Of a DNA stretch of 37,852 bases, positions 32,350 through 37,852 are shown in pieces. The DNA is from an uncultured Bacteroidia bacterium. GTDB lineage: Bacteria > Bacteroidota > Bacteroidia > Bacteroidales > UBA932. A program made the position numbers and the translations under genes. Below the pieces are notes generated by a model, which did not search any database, had not been told where the DNA came from, and saw nothing but the letters and a program-made list of their open reading frames with translations. The stretch spans positions 1 through 37,852 of the forward strand of contig CACZXH010000015.1 of assembly GCA_902785065.1 (NCBI GenBank). Direction: 5' to 3'. Position 1 is the stretch's first letter. Each line of letters begins with the position of its first letter.

Positions 32350-33474
32350 TTATTCGTCCAGCAGCCGCTCTTTGTCATACCGGTGGACCTTCGTTTCACC
32401 GGCGAGGATGAGGTAGCCGTTTTCGGCGAGGGAGTCGAGCTCGTTCTCGCCAGGATAGACTTCGGTGGGGGCGATGAAGGCAGTGCGGCGGCGGATGTCG
32501 GCGACGATACGGCTGTCCTTGGCGATGCCGCCGGTGAGGAGGATGACATCGACCTGTCCGTCGACGGTGGCGGCGAGGGAGGCGATGTATTTCGCGACGT
32601 TCAGGCCGAAGGCATTGAGCCAGGTGACCACCTTCGGGTCTTCGGCGGCGCGGCGCTCCAGCTCGCGGAGGTCGTTGGTGCCGAAGAAGGCGACGGCGCC
32701 GCCCCGGCCCAGCACACGGTGTTTCACCTCCCGCTCGGACAGGCCGCTGCGGAAACACATTTCAATCAAGGGAAAAGCCGGGCAGGAGCCGGCGCGTTCC
32801 GGGGTGAAGGGGCCGTCGCCGCCCAAACCGTTGTTCGTGTCAATGACCTTTCCGTGCTGGTGCAGGGTGACGGTGATGCCGCCGCCCATATGGGCCACGA
32901 TGGCCGTTATGTCATTGGTTGCATGCCCATGCTCGCGGAGATAGCGGCGGACGACCGCGCGGGAGTTCAACGCGTGGAAGAATGCGCGGCGCGGGAAATC
33001 AGGGAGGCCGCCCACGTGGCACTCCGGGAGCATTTCGTCCGCCATCGGCGGGTCTGCGACATAGGCCATGCAGGCGGGACCGCCGATGCCGCGCTCCCGG
33101 CGGAAGGCCGTCACTTCGGTGGCGATGTCATCGGCGATCACGGCCGACAGGTTGCAGGCATGGACGCCGTCACGTCCGGAAAGGAGCACTTCACGCATAT
33201 CGGCATTGACCCGGTACACGCCGGTCACGGCCGGGGCGAACAGGCCGCCGCGCGCCATGATGATATCGATGTCGCCGAGGCCCACGCCCGCCTCCCGGAG
33301 GAAATCCATCACGATTTCCCGACGCAGGGGTCCCTGCTCCAGCACGCTGTCAAAGCGGATGACCTCTTGGGCGCTGAGCTCCAGATTCCGGACCAGGACG
33401 GTGTTTCCATCCACATAATACCCCACCTTGGTCGATGTCGATCCCGTGTTGATGGCGAGTACCTTTCCTTTCAT
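32350..33474 (-). CDS. buk: Butyrate kinase
   Basis: 374 residues of the acetokinase (ASKHA) family. The N-terminal phosphate loop is INTGSTSTKVGYY; ARGGLFAPAVTGVYRVN and AHMGGGITV are butyrate-kinase-type motifs that differ from acetate kinase. It converts butyryl phosphate and ADP to butyrate and ATP, working with a phosphate butyryltransferase (a candidate is at 36377-37285). Branched-chain acyl phosphates may also be used. It is divergent from carbonic anhydrase, with a TATTTTTG promoter and a shared cluster of GKGGCGAA boxes. Confidence 0.94.
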   Translation of the reverse strand: MKGKVLAINTGSTSTKVGYYVDGNTVLVRNLELSAQEVIRFDSVLEQGPLRREIVMDFLREAGVGLGDIDIIMARGGLFAPAVTGVYRVNADMREVLLSGRDGVHACNLSAVIADDIATEVTAFRRERGIGGPACMAYVADPPMADEMLPECHVGGLPDFPRRAFFHALNSRAVVRRYLREHGHATNDITAIVAHMGGGITVTLHQHGKVIDTNNGLGGDGPFTPERAGSCPAFPLIEMCFRSGLSEREVKHRVLGRGGAVAFFGTNDLRELERRAAEDPKVVTWLNAFGLNVAKYIASLAATVDGQVDVILLTGGIAKDSRIVADIRRRTAFIAPTEVYPGENELDSLAENGYLILAGETKVHRYDKERLLDE

Positions 33475-33500
33475 CTTTCCACTTTTGGTTTAGGTTTCCG

Positions 33501-33508
33501 CAAAAATA
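33501..33508 (-). promoter_or_regulatory. -7 element of buk
   Basis: TATTTTTG on the minus strand, 26 bases before the ATG at 33474. No -33 TTG is seen at the right distance; the nearest GTGGCGAA box begins 30 bases upstream. Confidence 0.65.
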
Positions 33509-33537
33509 CCCACCCTCGCGCGTTCCTCCATAAAAGA

Positions 33538-33585
33538 GTGGCGAACTGCGGCGGTTTGTGGCGAAATCCGGATGATGGGGGCGAA
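33538..33585 (+). promoter_or_regulatory. Three GKGGCGAA boxes at exact 20-base spacing (buk / carbonic anhydrase)
   Basis: GTGGCGAA at 33538-33545 and 33558-33565 and GGGGCGAA at 33578-33585: three direct copies, each 20 bases from the next. The third ends eight bases before the -7 element of the carbonic anhydrase gene, which has no -33 TTG. The same boxes occur before the LytTR regulator at 10083-10141. An activator bound here would replace the -33 contact (inference). Confidence 0.65.
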
Positions 33586-33593
33586 TAAATGGT

Positions 33594-33601
33594 TATCTTT
33601 G
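33594..33601 (+). promoter_or_regulatory. -7 element of the carbonic anhydrase gene
   Basis: TATCTTTG, 16 bases before the ATG at 33618. Confidence 0.7.
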
Positions 33602-33617
33602 TAAAAAGGCTACTACC

Positions 33618-34154
33618 ATGATCGACCAAATCCTTGCCTACAACGCCCGATTCGTGGCGGAGAAGGGATATGAACCCTATGTGACCGATAAGTTTCCGGC
33701 GAAGAAACTGGCGGTGCTCACGTGCATGGACACGCGATTGACGGAGCTGCTGCCGAAGGCGCTGGGGCTCCGGAACGGCGACGCGAAGATAATCAAGAAT
33801 GCCGGCGGGCTGGTGCTGTCGGAGACGGATTCGGCCATCCGGTCCCTGCTCGTGGGCATTTACGAGCTGGGCGTGCAGGAAGTGATGGTCGTCCATCACT
33901 CCACCTGCGGCGCCTGCCACATGAGCTACAACGAATTCAAGCCGCACATGCTGGAGCGCGGCATTTCCCCCGAAACGCTCACAGCGTGGGAATCCAAAGG
34001 CGTAGCCGACTGGCTCGAAGGCTTCCACGACACGGAAGCTTCCGTGCGCCGGACTGTCGATGCGATTATGAACCACCCCCTGATGCCGAAGGACGTCACC
34101 GTCCGGGGCTTCATCATCGACTCCGTCACCGGCGCCCTGACGGAAGTATTCTAA
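33618..34154 (+). CDS. Beta-class carbonic anhydrase
   Basis: 178 residues. The zinc ligands and catalytic dyad are present: Cys36, Asp38 and Arg40 in TCMDTRL, and His94 and Cys97 in HHSTCGAC. It interconverts CO2 and bicarbonate, supplying bicarbonate for carboxylations such as acetyl-CoA carboxylase and PEP carboxykinase. The enzyme is short, as in the cytoplasmic clade found in many Firmicutes and Bacteroidota, and has no signal peptide. Seven bases after its stop begins the left 88-base palindromic repeat, which can act as its terminator. Confidence 0.93.
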   Translation: MIDQILAYNARFVAEKGYEPYVTDKFPAKKLAVLTCMDTRLTELLPKALGLRNGDAKIIKNAGGLVLSETDSAIRSLLVGIYELGVQEVMVVHHSTCGACHMSYNEFKPHMLERGISPETLTAWESKGVADWLEGFHDTEASVRRTVDAIMNHPLMPKDVTVRGFIIDSVTGALTEVF

Positions 34155-34161
34155 GCCTCAG

Positions 34162-34249
34162 TGCGGGTAACGTCCCGAAAACAGGGACGTCACCGTCAAT
34201 TTGGTCGATATTTGCGGGTGACGTCCCCGAAACAGGGACGTCACCCGCA
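34162..34249. repeat. 88-base double-palindrome repeat, left copy
   Basis: Hairpin 1: TGCGGGTAACGTCCC, loop GAAAACA, GGGACGTCACC. An 18-base spacer (GTCAATTTGGTCGATATT) follows. Hairpin 2: TGCGGGTGACGTCCC, loop CGAAACA, GGGACGTCACCCGCA, a perfect 15-bp stem. The A in hairpin 1 (34169) breaks one pair. It lies between the ends of the carbonic anhydrase gene and the small basic gene. Confidence 0.85.
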
Positions 34250-34262
34250 CCCCTGGGAGAAT

Positions 34263-34448
34263 CTAATCGAAATCAATCTTCTTCAGCCGCTTGCGGTCGT
34301 ACACCTTCTTGGAACGGTGTACGGCGGAGCGTAGGGACACGGGTTTCCCGTGTTCCGCGATCTCTTCCATGCGCGCCGCCCTCCGCTGCGCCAGCATGTA
34401 ATCCGCCTGCGTGATCCGCAATTTCTTGGGACTCTTCTTGGGTTTCAT
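34263..34448 (-). CDS. Small basic protein of unknown function
   Basis: 61 residues, beginning MKPKKSPKKLRITQADYM and ending RSKKVYDRKRLKKIDFD, strongly positive, predicted helical, with no known domain that I can name. A TACTTTTG promoter element lies 22 bases upstream of the ATG. It shares strand and repeat-bounded segment with the transposase, 56 bases downstream of it. Its charge suggests nucleic acid binding; this is inference. It could be an accessory protein of the element, or a chromosomal gene that happened to lie between two insertions. Confidence 0.7.
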   Translation of the reverse strand: MKPKKSPKKLRITQADYMLAQRRAARMEEIAEHGKPVSLRSAVHRSKKVYDRKRLKKIDFD

Positions 34449-34470
34449 GGGATGAAGGGACTCTTTCGGA

Positions 34471-34478
34471 CAAAAGTA
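34471..34478 (-). promoter_or_regulatory. -7 element of the small basic gene
   Basis: TACTTTTG on the minus strand, 22 bases before the ATG at 34448, in the gap after the transposase gene. Confidence 0.55.
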
Positions 34479-34504
34479 CGGTTTATTTGGGGTATTTCCT
34501 ATGG

Positions 34505-35374
34505 TCAAATGGAATCCATCAGCCGGGCGGCCTGCTCGTAGGTCAGTCCGCAGACGCGGGCGATCTGGTTGACATGGGCGCTGAACCTGAAGTGCAACTG
34601 ACGGACGAATTCCACTTGCCCGTCTCGCGCAAGCTGGGAGAACTTCCGTTTGCCAAACAAACTTTGGCATAGGTCCGGGATGGCGGCCAGGATGACCTGG
34701 TCCCGGAAAGCCGGGAGATTGTCATCGGCCTCCAGCCGCTTCTTGGCCTTGGAAGAATTCGACAAGAACCAATTCATCCGCTGGGGAGTCTTGAAACACG
34801 CTTCGACGGCCGCGACATCGATATAGTTCTGTGGCAGGATATATCCATCGGCACCGACCAGCCAGTCCTCCGGGAGCGATTCGACATCCGTGTGCAGCAG
34901 ACGCTTGCATGCCCGCTTGGAGAATGCTCCCAACGGACGTCCGGTGAGCTTGACAGGATTGAAGAACACATCGCCTGTCCCCCAGGGATATTGGCTCGGA
35001 TGGGAGCAGATGTTGGCAGCAACGCAGTTCATTTCGACATAGGCGATTGCCTTCTCCGGATCTTCGTCATACCAGGAAATGGGATCGATACGCACATCGT
35101 TTCCCCGAAGAAACTCCTTGACCCCGTACTTGTACCTCAAATACAGGGAGTACCGATGCTTGAAGCCTTCAATGAACGCCTTGGCATCTCTCTTCGAATC
35201 CGCCTTCAGGACGAAATGCACATGGTTGGACATCAAGATGAACGAAAGTATGACAACCCGGCTCGCATGCGCCTGGATGGCGACGAAATTCATCCCCACC
35301 TTGTAATCTTCCTCATCCCGAAACCAAAGCCCCGCTTGTAAATGTTCCGTAGTAATCAGCCACAACTTCCTCAT
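34505..35374 (-). CDS. REP-associated tyrosine transposase (Y1/HUH family)
   Basis: 289 residues. The Y1 transposase domain has the HUH motif as SNHVHFVL (His-Val-His); the catalytic tyrosine is most likely in FKHRYSLYLRYKYG. The segment AIAYVEMNCVAANICSHPSQYPWG is typical of Bacteroidota RAYT-like proteins. A C-terminal helix-turn-helix-like region (FSAHVNQIARVCGLTYEQAARLM) could bind DNA. Such enzymes cut single-stranded DNA at REP hairpins. The start ATG 35374 (MRKLWLITTEHL) is preferred: a TATCTTTG element at 35431-35424 lies 49 bases upstream, inside the longer frame, whose extra 77 residues are translated repeat and promoter. ATG 35488 is the main alternative. Confidence 0.82.
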   Translation of the reverse strand: MRKLWLITTEHLQAGLWFRDEEDYKVGMNFVAIQAHASRVVILSFILMSNHVHFVLKADSKRDAKAFIEGFKHRYSLYLRYKYGVKEFLRGNDVRIDPISWYDEDPEKAIAYVEMNCVAANICSHPSQYPWGTGDVFFNPVKLTGRPLGAFSKRACKRLLHTDVESLPEDWLVGADGYILPQNYIDVAAVEACFKTPQRMNWFLSNSSKAKKRLEADDNLPAFRDQVILAAIPDLCQSLFGKRKFSQLARDGQVEFVRQLHFRFSAHVNQIARVCGLTYEQAARLMDSI

Positions 35375-35423
35375 AATCCTTCTCAAACACCATCTCGTCC
35401 GGAGAACCCGGAATGGCTTTCCA

Positions 35424-35464
35424 CAAAGATAGGCATAAGTCGATGGATTCCAAGGGCCATCGAC
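35424..35464 (-). promoter_or_regulatory. Transposase promoter with adjacent inverted repeat
   Basis: TATCTTTG (35431-35424, minus strand) is the -7 element. Directly upstream, GTCGATGG (35439-35446) and CCATCGAC (35457-35464) form an 8-base inverted repeat over the expected -33 region, a likely operator position. GTCGAT also occurs in the spacer of the 88-base repeats. Confidence 0.6.
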
Positions 35465-35516
35465 ACAATTTGCGAAACTATTTTTCATGGGCAAAGGACC
35501 TGCCGAAAGAGGAAAA

Positions 35517-35604
35517 TGCGGGTGACGTCCCGAAAACAGGGACGTCACCGTCAATTTGGTCGATATTTGCGGGTGACGTCCCTGTTTCCGGGACGTCACC
35601 CGCA
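35517..35604. repeat. 88-base double-palindrome repeat, right copy
   Basis: Same layout and length as the left copy. Hairpin 1: TGCGGGTGACGTCCC, loop GAAAACA, GGGACGTCACC. Identical 18-base spacer. Hairpin 2 has the same 15-bp stem but the loop is TGTTTCC, the reverse complement (bar one base) of the left copy's CGAAACA. The only other difference is G instead of A at the eighth base. Confidence 0.85.
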
Positions 35605-35611
35605 CCTCAAC

Positions 35612-36367
35612 CTATTTTTCCACCGTGCGGAGGCGGATTTCGTCTTCGTCGAGGGAAAAGCCGACGATGTCCAGGGATTTGAGCTGCTTCTTGAGCTGCG
35701 GGACGGCGGAGAGGTTGATGACGGCGCGGCCGTTGGCGTAGGAGTCGACGAGGCCGGCGGGGAGGCGTTCCAGGATGCGGGGGGCGAAGAGGTCAGCGGC
35801 TGCGTTTTTAGCGACGCCGGAGTCAATCTGGAGGGTCAGGCGGTCGCCTTTGACCTCGATGATCTTGAAGCCGGCCGTGAAATGCATGCTCTGCTCGCCG
35901 ATTACGGGCACGTCCACTTTCCCGGCATAGGTGAGGAGAATCCGGTCCGGGGCCTGCGTGGTCAGGGTGATGTCCCGACCGCTCTTGTCGCGGACGAGGT
36001 CGTTGAGAACTGTCACGGGGACCGCGACGACGGTTTCCTCGGCGGCAGCGGGCGCATCAACCGGAGCTTCCACAGGCGCATTTCCGGACACATCCCCAGA
36101 TACATCCCCGGATGTATCCCCACGCACATCTGCACGCGGCTTCCCGGTGTCGACCTTCCGCTCCCGGACGACCGGAATCGTCTCTTCATCGACGGTCAAG
36201 TACACGGTGTCGCGGACCACAGCGACGGCCGAAGCTGTATCGGCGGATCCAGCCTCACCGGAAGCCTCCGGAGCGGCTGGTTTCCGGTGAAGAAAAAGGC
36301 TGGCGGCCACAGCCACGGCGATCGCCGCAACCAGCCACCAGCCCCATTTTCGGCGGTGCGAACCCAT
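35612..36367 (-). CDS. Membrane-anchored protein of unknown function
   Basis: 251 residues. A single N-terminal transmembrane segment (WWLVAAIAVAVAASLFL, about 10-26) follows basic MGSHRRKWG, so the rest should be periplasmic. A low-complexity linker contains four DVSG-type repeats and Ala/Pro/Glu residues (about 60-110). The C-terminal domain (about 110-251: LNDLVRDKSGRDITLT through FSLDEDEIRLRTVEK) has alternating beta strands and a helix, like small lipid- or ligand-binding periplasmic domains, but I cannot name a family. It begins nine bases after the ptb stop, so it is likely in the ackA-ptb operon. Confidence 0.8.
   Translation of the reverse strand: MGSHRRKWGWWLVAAIAVAVAASLFLHRKPAAPEASGEAGSADTASAVAVVRDTVYLTVDEETIPVVRERKVDTGKPRADVRGDTSGDVSGDVSGNAPVEAPVDAPAAAEETVVAVPVTVLNDLVRDKSGRDITLTTQAPDRILLTYAGKVDVPVIGEQSMHFTAGFKIIEVKGDRLTLQIDSGVAKNAAADLFAPRILERLPAGLVDSYANGRAVINLSAVPQLKKQLKSLDIVGFSLDEDEIRLRTVEK
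36083..36130 (-). repeat. 12-base tandem repeat encoding DVSG units
   Basis: Four consecutive 12-base units of the form GATGTATCTGGG (variants GATGTGCGTGGG, GATACATCCGGG, GATGTGTCCGGA) encode DVRG-DTSG-DVSG-DVSG in the linker of the membrane-anchored protein. Unit number may vary by slippage without changing frame. Confidence 0.75.
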
Positions 36368-36376
36368 CGGACGGGA

Positions 36377-37285
36377 TTATTTCACGCTCATCACCGCAGA
36401 GGCGATGGAGTTGAGTTTCACGTCCACGGAGTCCGCGCGGGAAGCGAGGATGCAAGGCACCTTCACGCCCACGAGGAAGCCGGCCTGGCGGACGCCCACG
36501 GCGAGCTTGGAGTTCGTCTTCCAGAAGACGTTGGCGGACTCGATGTTCGGGAAGAGGAGGCAGTCGGCGTCGCCGGCCACCGGGCTGACGAGCTTCTTGA
36601 TCTCCACGGATTCCTGGTCGATCGCGACATCCAGGGCGAGCGGGCCGTCCCCGATGCAGCCCTTGATCTGGCCGCGGTCGCACATCTTGGCGAGCATGGC
36701 GCCCTCGATGCATGCGGGCATGGAATCGAGCATCTGCTCGGACGCAGCGATGAAGGCGATCTTCGGCTTCGCGATGCCGAAGGACTTCGCGGTACTCACG
36801 AGGTACCCGGCGAGCTTGACCTTCTGGCGGAAGTCCGGGAGCGGAATCACGGCCATGTCGGAAATGAAGACGAGCTTGTGGTAGTTCGGGTTCTCGATCA
36901 CGCCCACGTGGCTCAGGACGCCCTTCGGAGGCAGGAGGCCGGTCTCCTTGTTCAGGATGGCGCGGAGGAACTTGTCGGTAGAGCAGAGGCCCTTCATCAG
37001 GACTTCACCCTCGCCGTCATGGACCATCTTCACGGCCTGGGCAACCGCCTTCAGCTCATCCTTGATGTCCACGATCTCGAACTTGGCGACGTCGATGTTG
37101 TTGTCGGCGCAGACCTTCTTGATGAGGTCCTCGTCACCCACGAGGACGCACTTCACAAAGCCCATGTCGGAGGCCAGGGAGGCCGCCTCGATGGTATGCT
37201 CGTCGACAGCCCACGCTGCCACCATCTTCTTGCAGATGTTCTTCGCCTTGAGCTCGACGAAGAGGTCGTTGAAATTCTGGATCAT
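36377..37285 (-). CDS. ptb: Phosphate butyryltransferase-type phosphotransacylase
   Basis: 302 residues of the PTA/PTB family, in the short form typical of phosphate butyryltransferases. Motifs include EVLMKGLCSTDKFLRAIL (the LMKG CoA/phosphate segment), SHVGVIENP, and DGPLALDVAID near residue 220, which is the PTB/PTA active-site signature. It exchanges CoA for phosphate on butyryl-CoA, acetyl-CoA or propionyl-CoA. It directly follows acetate kinase (14-base gap), so it may act as the phosphotransacetylase of this operon, or serve butyrate kinase encoded 3 kb away. Identity as a phosphotransacylase is firm; the acyl preference is not. Confidence 0.88.
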   Translation of the reverse strand: MIQNFNDLFVELKAKNICKKMVAAWAVDEHTIEAASLASDMGFVKCVLVGDEDLIKKVCADNNIDVAKFEIVDIKDELKAVAQAVKMVHDGEGEVLMKGLCSTDKFLRAILNKETGLLPPKGVLSHVGVIENPNYHKLVFISDMAVIPLPDFRQKVKLAGYLVSTAKSFGIAKPKIAFIAASEQMLDSMPACIEGAMLAKMCDRGQIKGCIGDGPLALDVAIDQESVEIKKLVSPVAGDADCLLFPNIESANVFWKTNSKLAVGVRQAGFLVGVKVPCILASRADSVDVKLNSIASAVMSVK

Positions 37286-37299
37286 ATCAGGGTTATGGA

Positions 37300-37852
37300 T
37301 TAGTCTTGGTTCTGAAGGGCGATGTGCATGGTGTCACGGGCGATCACCAGCTCCTCGTTCGTGCAAATGAGAGCGGCTTTCACCTTGGAGTCCGCGGTGG
37401 TGATGATGGCGTCCTCGCCGAAGGCGACGTTCGCCTCGTAGTCCACCTTGAGGCCCAGGTAGGAGAAGTTCTCCAGGACGCGGCGGCGGAGGCGGGAGTT
37501 GTGCTCGCCGATACCGCCGGTGAAGACGATCAGGTCCACACCGTTCATCGCAGCGACGTAGGAGCCGATATTCTTGATGATGTCGTAGGTGAATTTCTTG
37601 AGGGCGAGTTTGGCCTTGGGGTCGCCGTTGTTCGCACGCTCGTCCAGTTCGCGGCAGTCGGAGCTGTACTCGGACACACCCAGGAAGCCGGACTTGCGGT
37701 TCAGGATGGTGGACATCTCGTCGGGGGTGACACCGAGCTTGTTCTCCAGGTAAATGACGGCGTTCGCGTCGATGTTGCCCACGCGGGTGCCCATGATCAT
37801 GCCTTCGAGCGGGGAGAAGCCCATGGACGTGTCCACGCACTTGCCGTTCTGG
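37300..37852 (-). CDS. ackA: Acetate kinase (C-terminal part; 5' end outside window)
   Basis: 184 visible residues of the C-terminal half of acetate kinase, reading in from the window edge (...QNGKCVDTSMGFSPLEG). The family signature VDTSMGFSPLEGMIMGTRVG and the ATP-binding FTGGIGEHNSRLR are present, ending in the conserved TNEELVIARDT. It makes acetate and ATP from acetyl phosphate. It is upstream of and probably co-transcribed with the phosphotransacylase gene. About half the protein is missing from the window. Confidence 0.96.
   Translation of the reverse strand, partial: QNGKCVDTSMGFSPLEGMIMGTRVGNIDANAVIYLENKLGVTPDEMSTILNRKSGFLGVSEYSSDCRELDERANNGDPKAKLALKKFTYDIIKNIGSYVAAMNGVDLIVFTGGIGEHNSRLRRRVLENFSYLGLKVDYEANVAFGEDAIITTADSKVKAALICTNEELVIARDTMHIALQNQD

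Larger units (their letters stand above)
34162..35604. mobile_element. Repeat-bounded REP-associated transposase unit
   Basis: A 1443-base segment bounded by two near-identical 88-base direct repeats, each made of two REP-like hairpins, and containing a Y1/HUH transposase gene and a small basic gene, both on the minus strand. It sits between the carbonic anhydrase gene and a membrane-protein gene, exactly seven bases from each stop codon. CCTCA occurs just outside both ends (34156-34160 and 35605-35609). The structure matches a RAYT gene with its cognate REPs as known in other bacteria. Mobility as one unit is inferred. Confidence 0.6.

Noticed and set aside
35313-35393. Short frame MVFEKDYEEVVADYYG... 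overlapping the transposase start in another frame
   Set aside because: It looks protein-like and lies just downstream of the promoter, so an upstream ORF or a frameshifted N-terminus was considered. The transposase frame already matches the family from its ATG, and this frame stops after 26 codons.
34162-35604. CRISPR-like array because of repeated palindromes with constant spacing
   Set aside because: Only two 88-base copies exist, 1.3 kb apart, and the spacer between hairpins is identical in both. No cas genes are present.
35375-35605. Extended N-terminus of the transposase reading through the right repeat (start at 35605 or ATG 35488)
   Set aside because: The extra residues translate the palindromic repeat and the region containing the -7 element TATCTTTG at 35431-35424. 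Family similarity begins at about LWLITTEHL, so ATG 35374 is preferred.

Overview
The window looks like chromosomal DNA from a GC-rich, anaerobic member of the Bacteroidota, probably an uncultured gut or rumen Bacteroidales. The evidence is about 17 upstream regions carrying the Bacteroidota -7 promoter element TAnnTTTG within 6-35 bases of a start codon, almost no Shine-Dalgarno sequences, lineage-typical genes (DUF4293, DUF3822 next to rsmD, a gyrA/clp divergent pair, a DHH phosphoesterase followed by FKBP lipoproteins, MATE followed by a cytidylate-kinase-like gene), and a butyrate-type fermentation gene set. The genus is not determinable from the sequence alone.

Layout. 1-5.2 kb: start of a secreted protein gene, gyrA (minus), a divergent Clp ATPase of the ClpC/ClpA type without the middle domain, and a 41-codon small gene. 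5.2-7.3 kb: a phosphoglycolate-phosphatase-like HAD enzyme, uridine phosphorylase and a DUF4293 membrane protein. 7.3-10.2 kb: fatty acid synthesis genes fabH, fabF, fabZ (minus). 10.2-13.5 kb: a membrane-bound LytTR regulator, then mazG-prfA-queF (minus). 13.5-18.5 kb: a CoA-transferase facing an etfB-etfA-acyl-CoA dehydrogenase operon. 18.5-23.5 kb: a minus-strand operon of a small membrane-anchored protein, DUF3822, rsmD, cstA and a HerA-like ATPase. 23.6-32.2 kb: a plus-strand run of nrnA-like phosphoesterase, two FKBP lipoproteins, MATE transporter, cytidylate-kinase-like protein, serine beta-lactamase-fold protein and a GH3 glycosidase lipoprotein. 32.3-34.2 kb: divergent butyrate kinase and beta-carbonic anhydrase. 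34.2-35.6 kb: a repeat-bounded unit with a REP-associated (Y1/HUH) transposase and a small basic protein. 35.6-37.9 kb: an ackA-ptb-membrane protein operon running off the window end.

How it fits together. Acyl-CoA dehydrogenase/ETF makes butyryl-CoA from crotonyl-CoA; the CoA-transferase, or the phosphotransbutyrylase plus butyrate kinase, can release butyrate, the latter giving ATP; acetate kinase does the same for acetate. GH3 feeds sugars into this metabolism.

Most unusual signals: (1) near-identical clusters of an 8-base box (GKGGCGAA), mostly at exact 20-base spacing, in the divergent fabH/LytTR and buk/carbonic anhydrase promoters, suggesting one regulator, possibly the LytTR protein itself; (2) two 88-base double-palindrome repeats bounding the transposase, one with its loop inverted; (3) another palindromic repeat whose copies supply stop codons, a start codon, and a start plus signal-peptide n-region. 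No rRNA, tRNA or CRISPR array was seen. No gene-free stretch exceeds 300 bases; the longest gaps (about 130-160 bases) are promoter regions described below.
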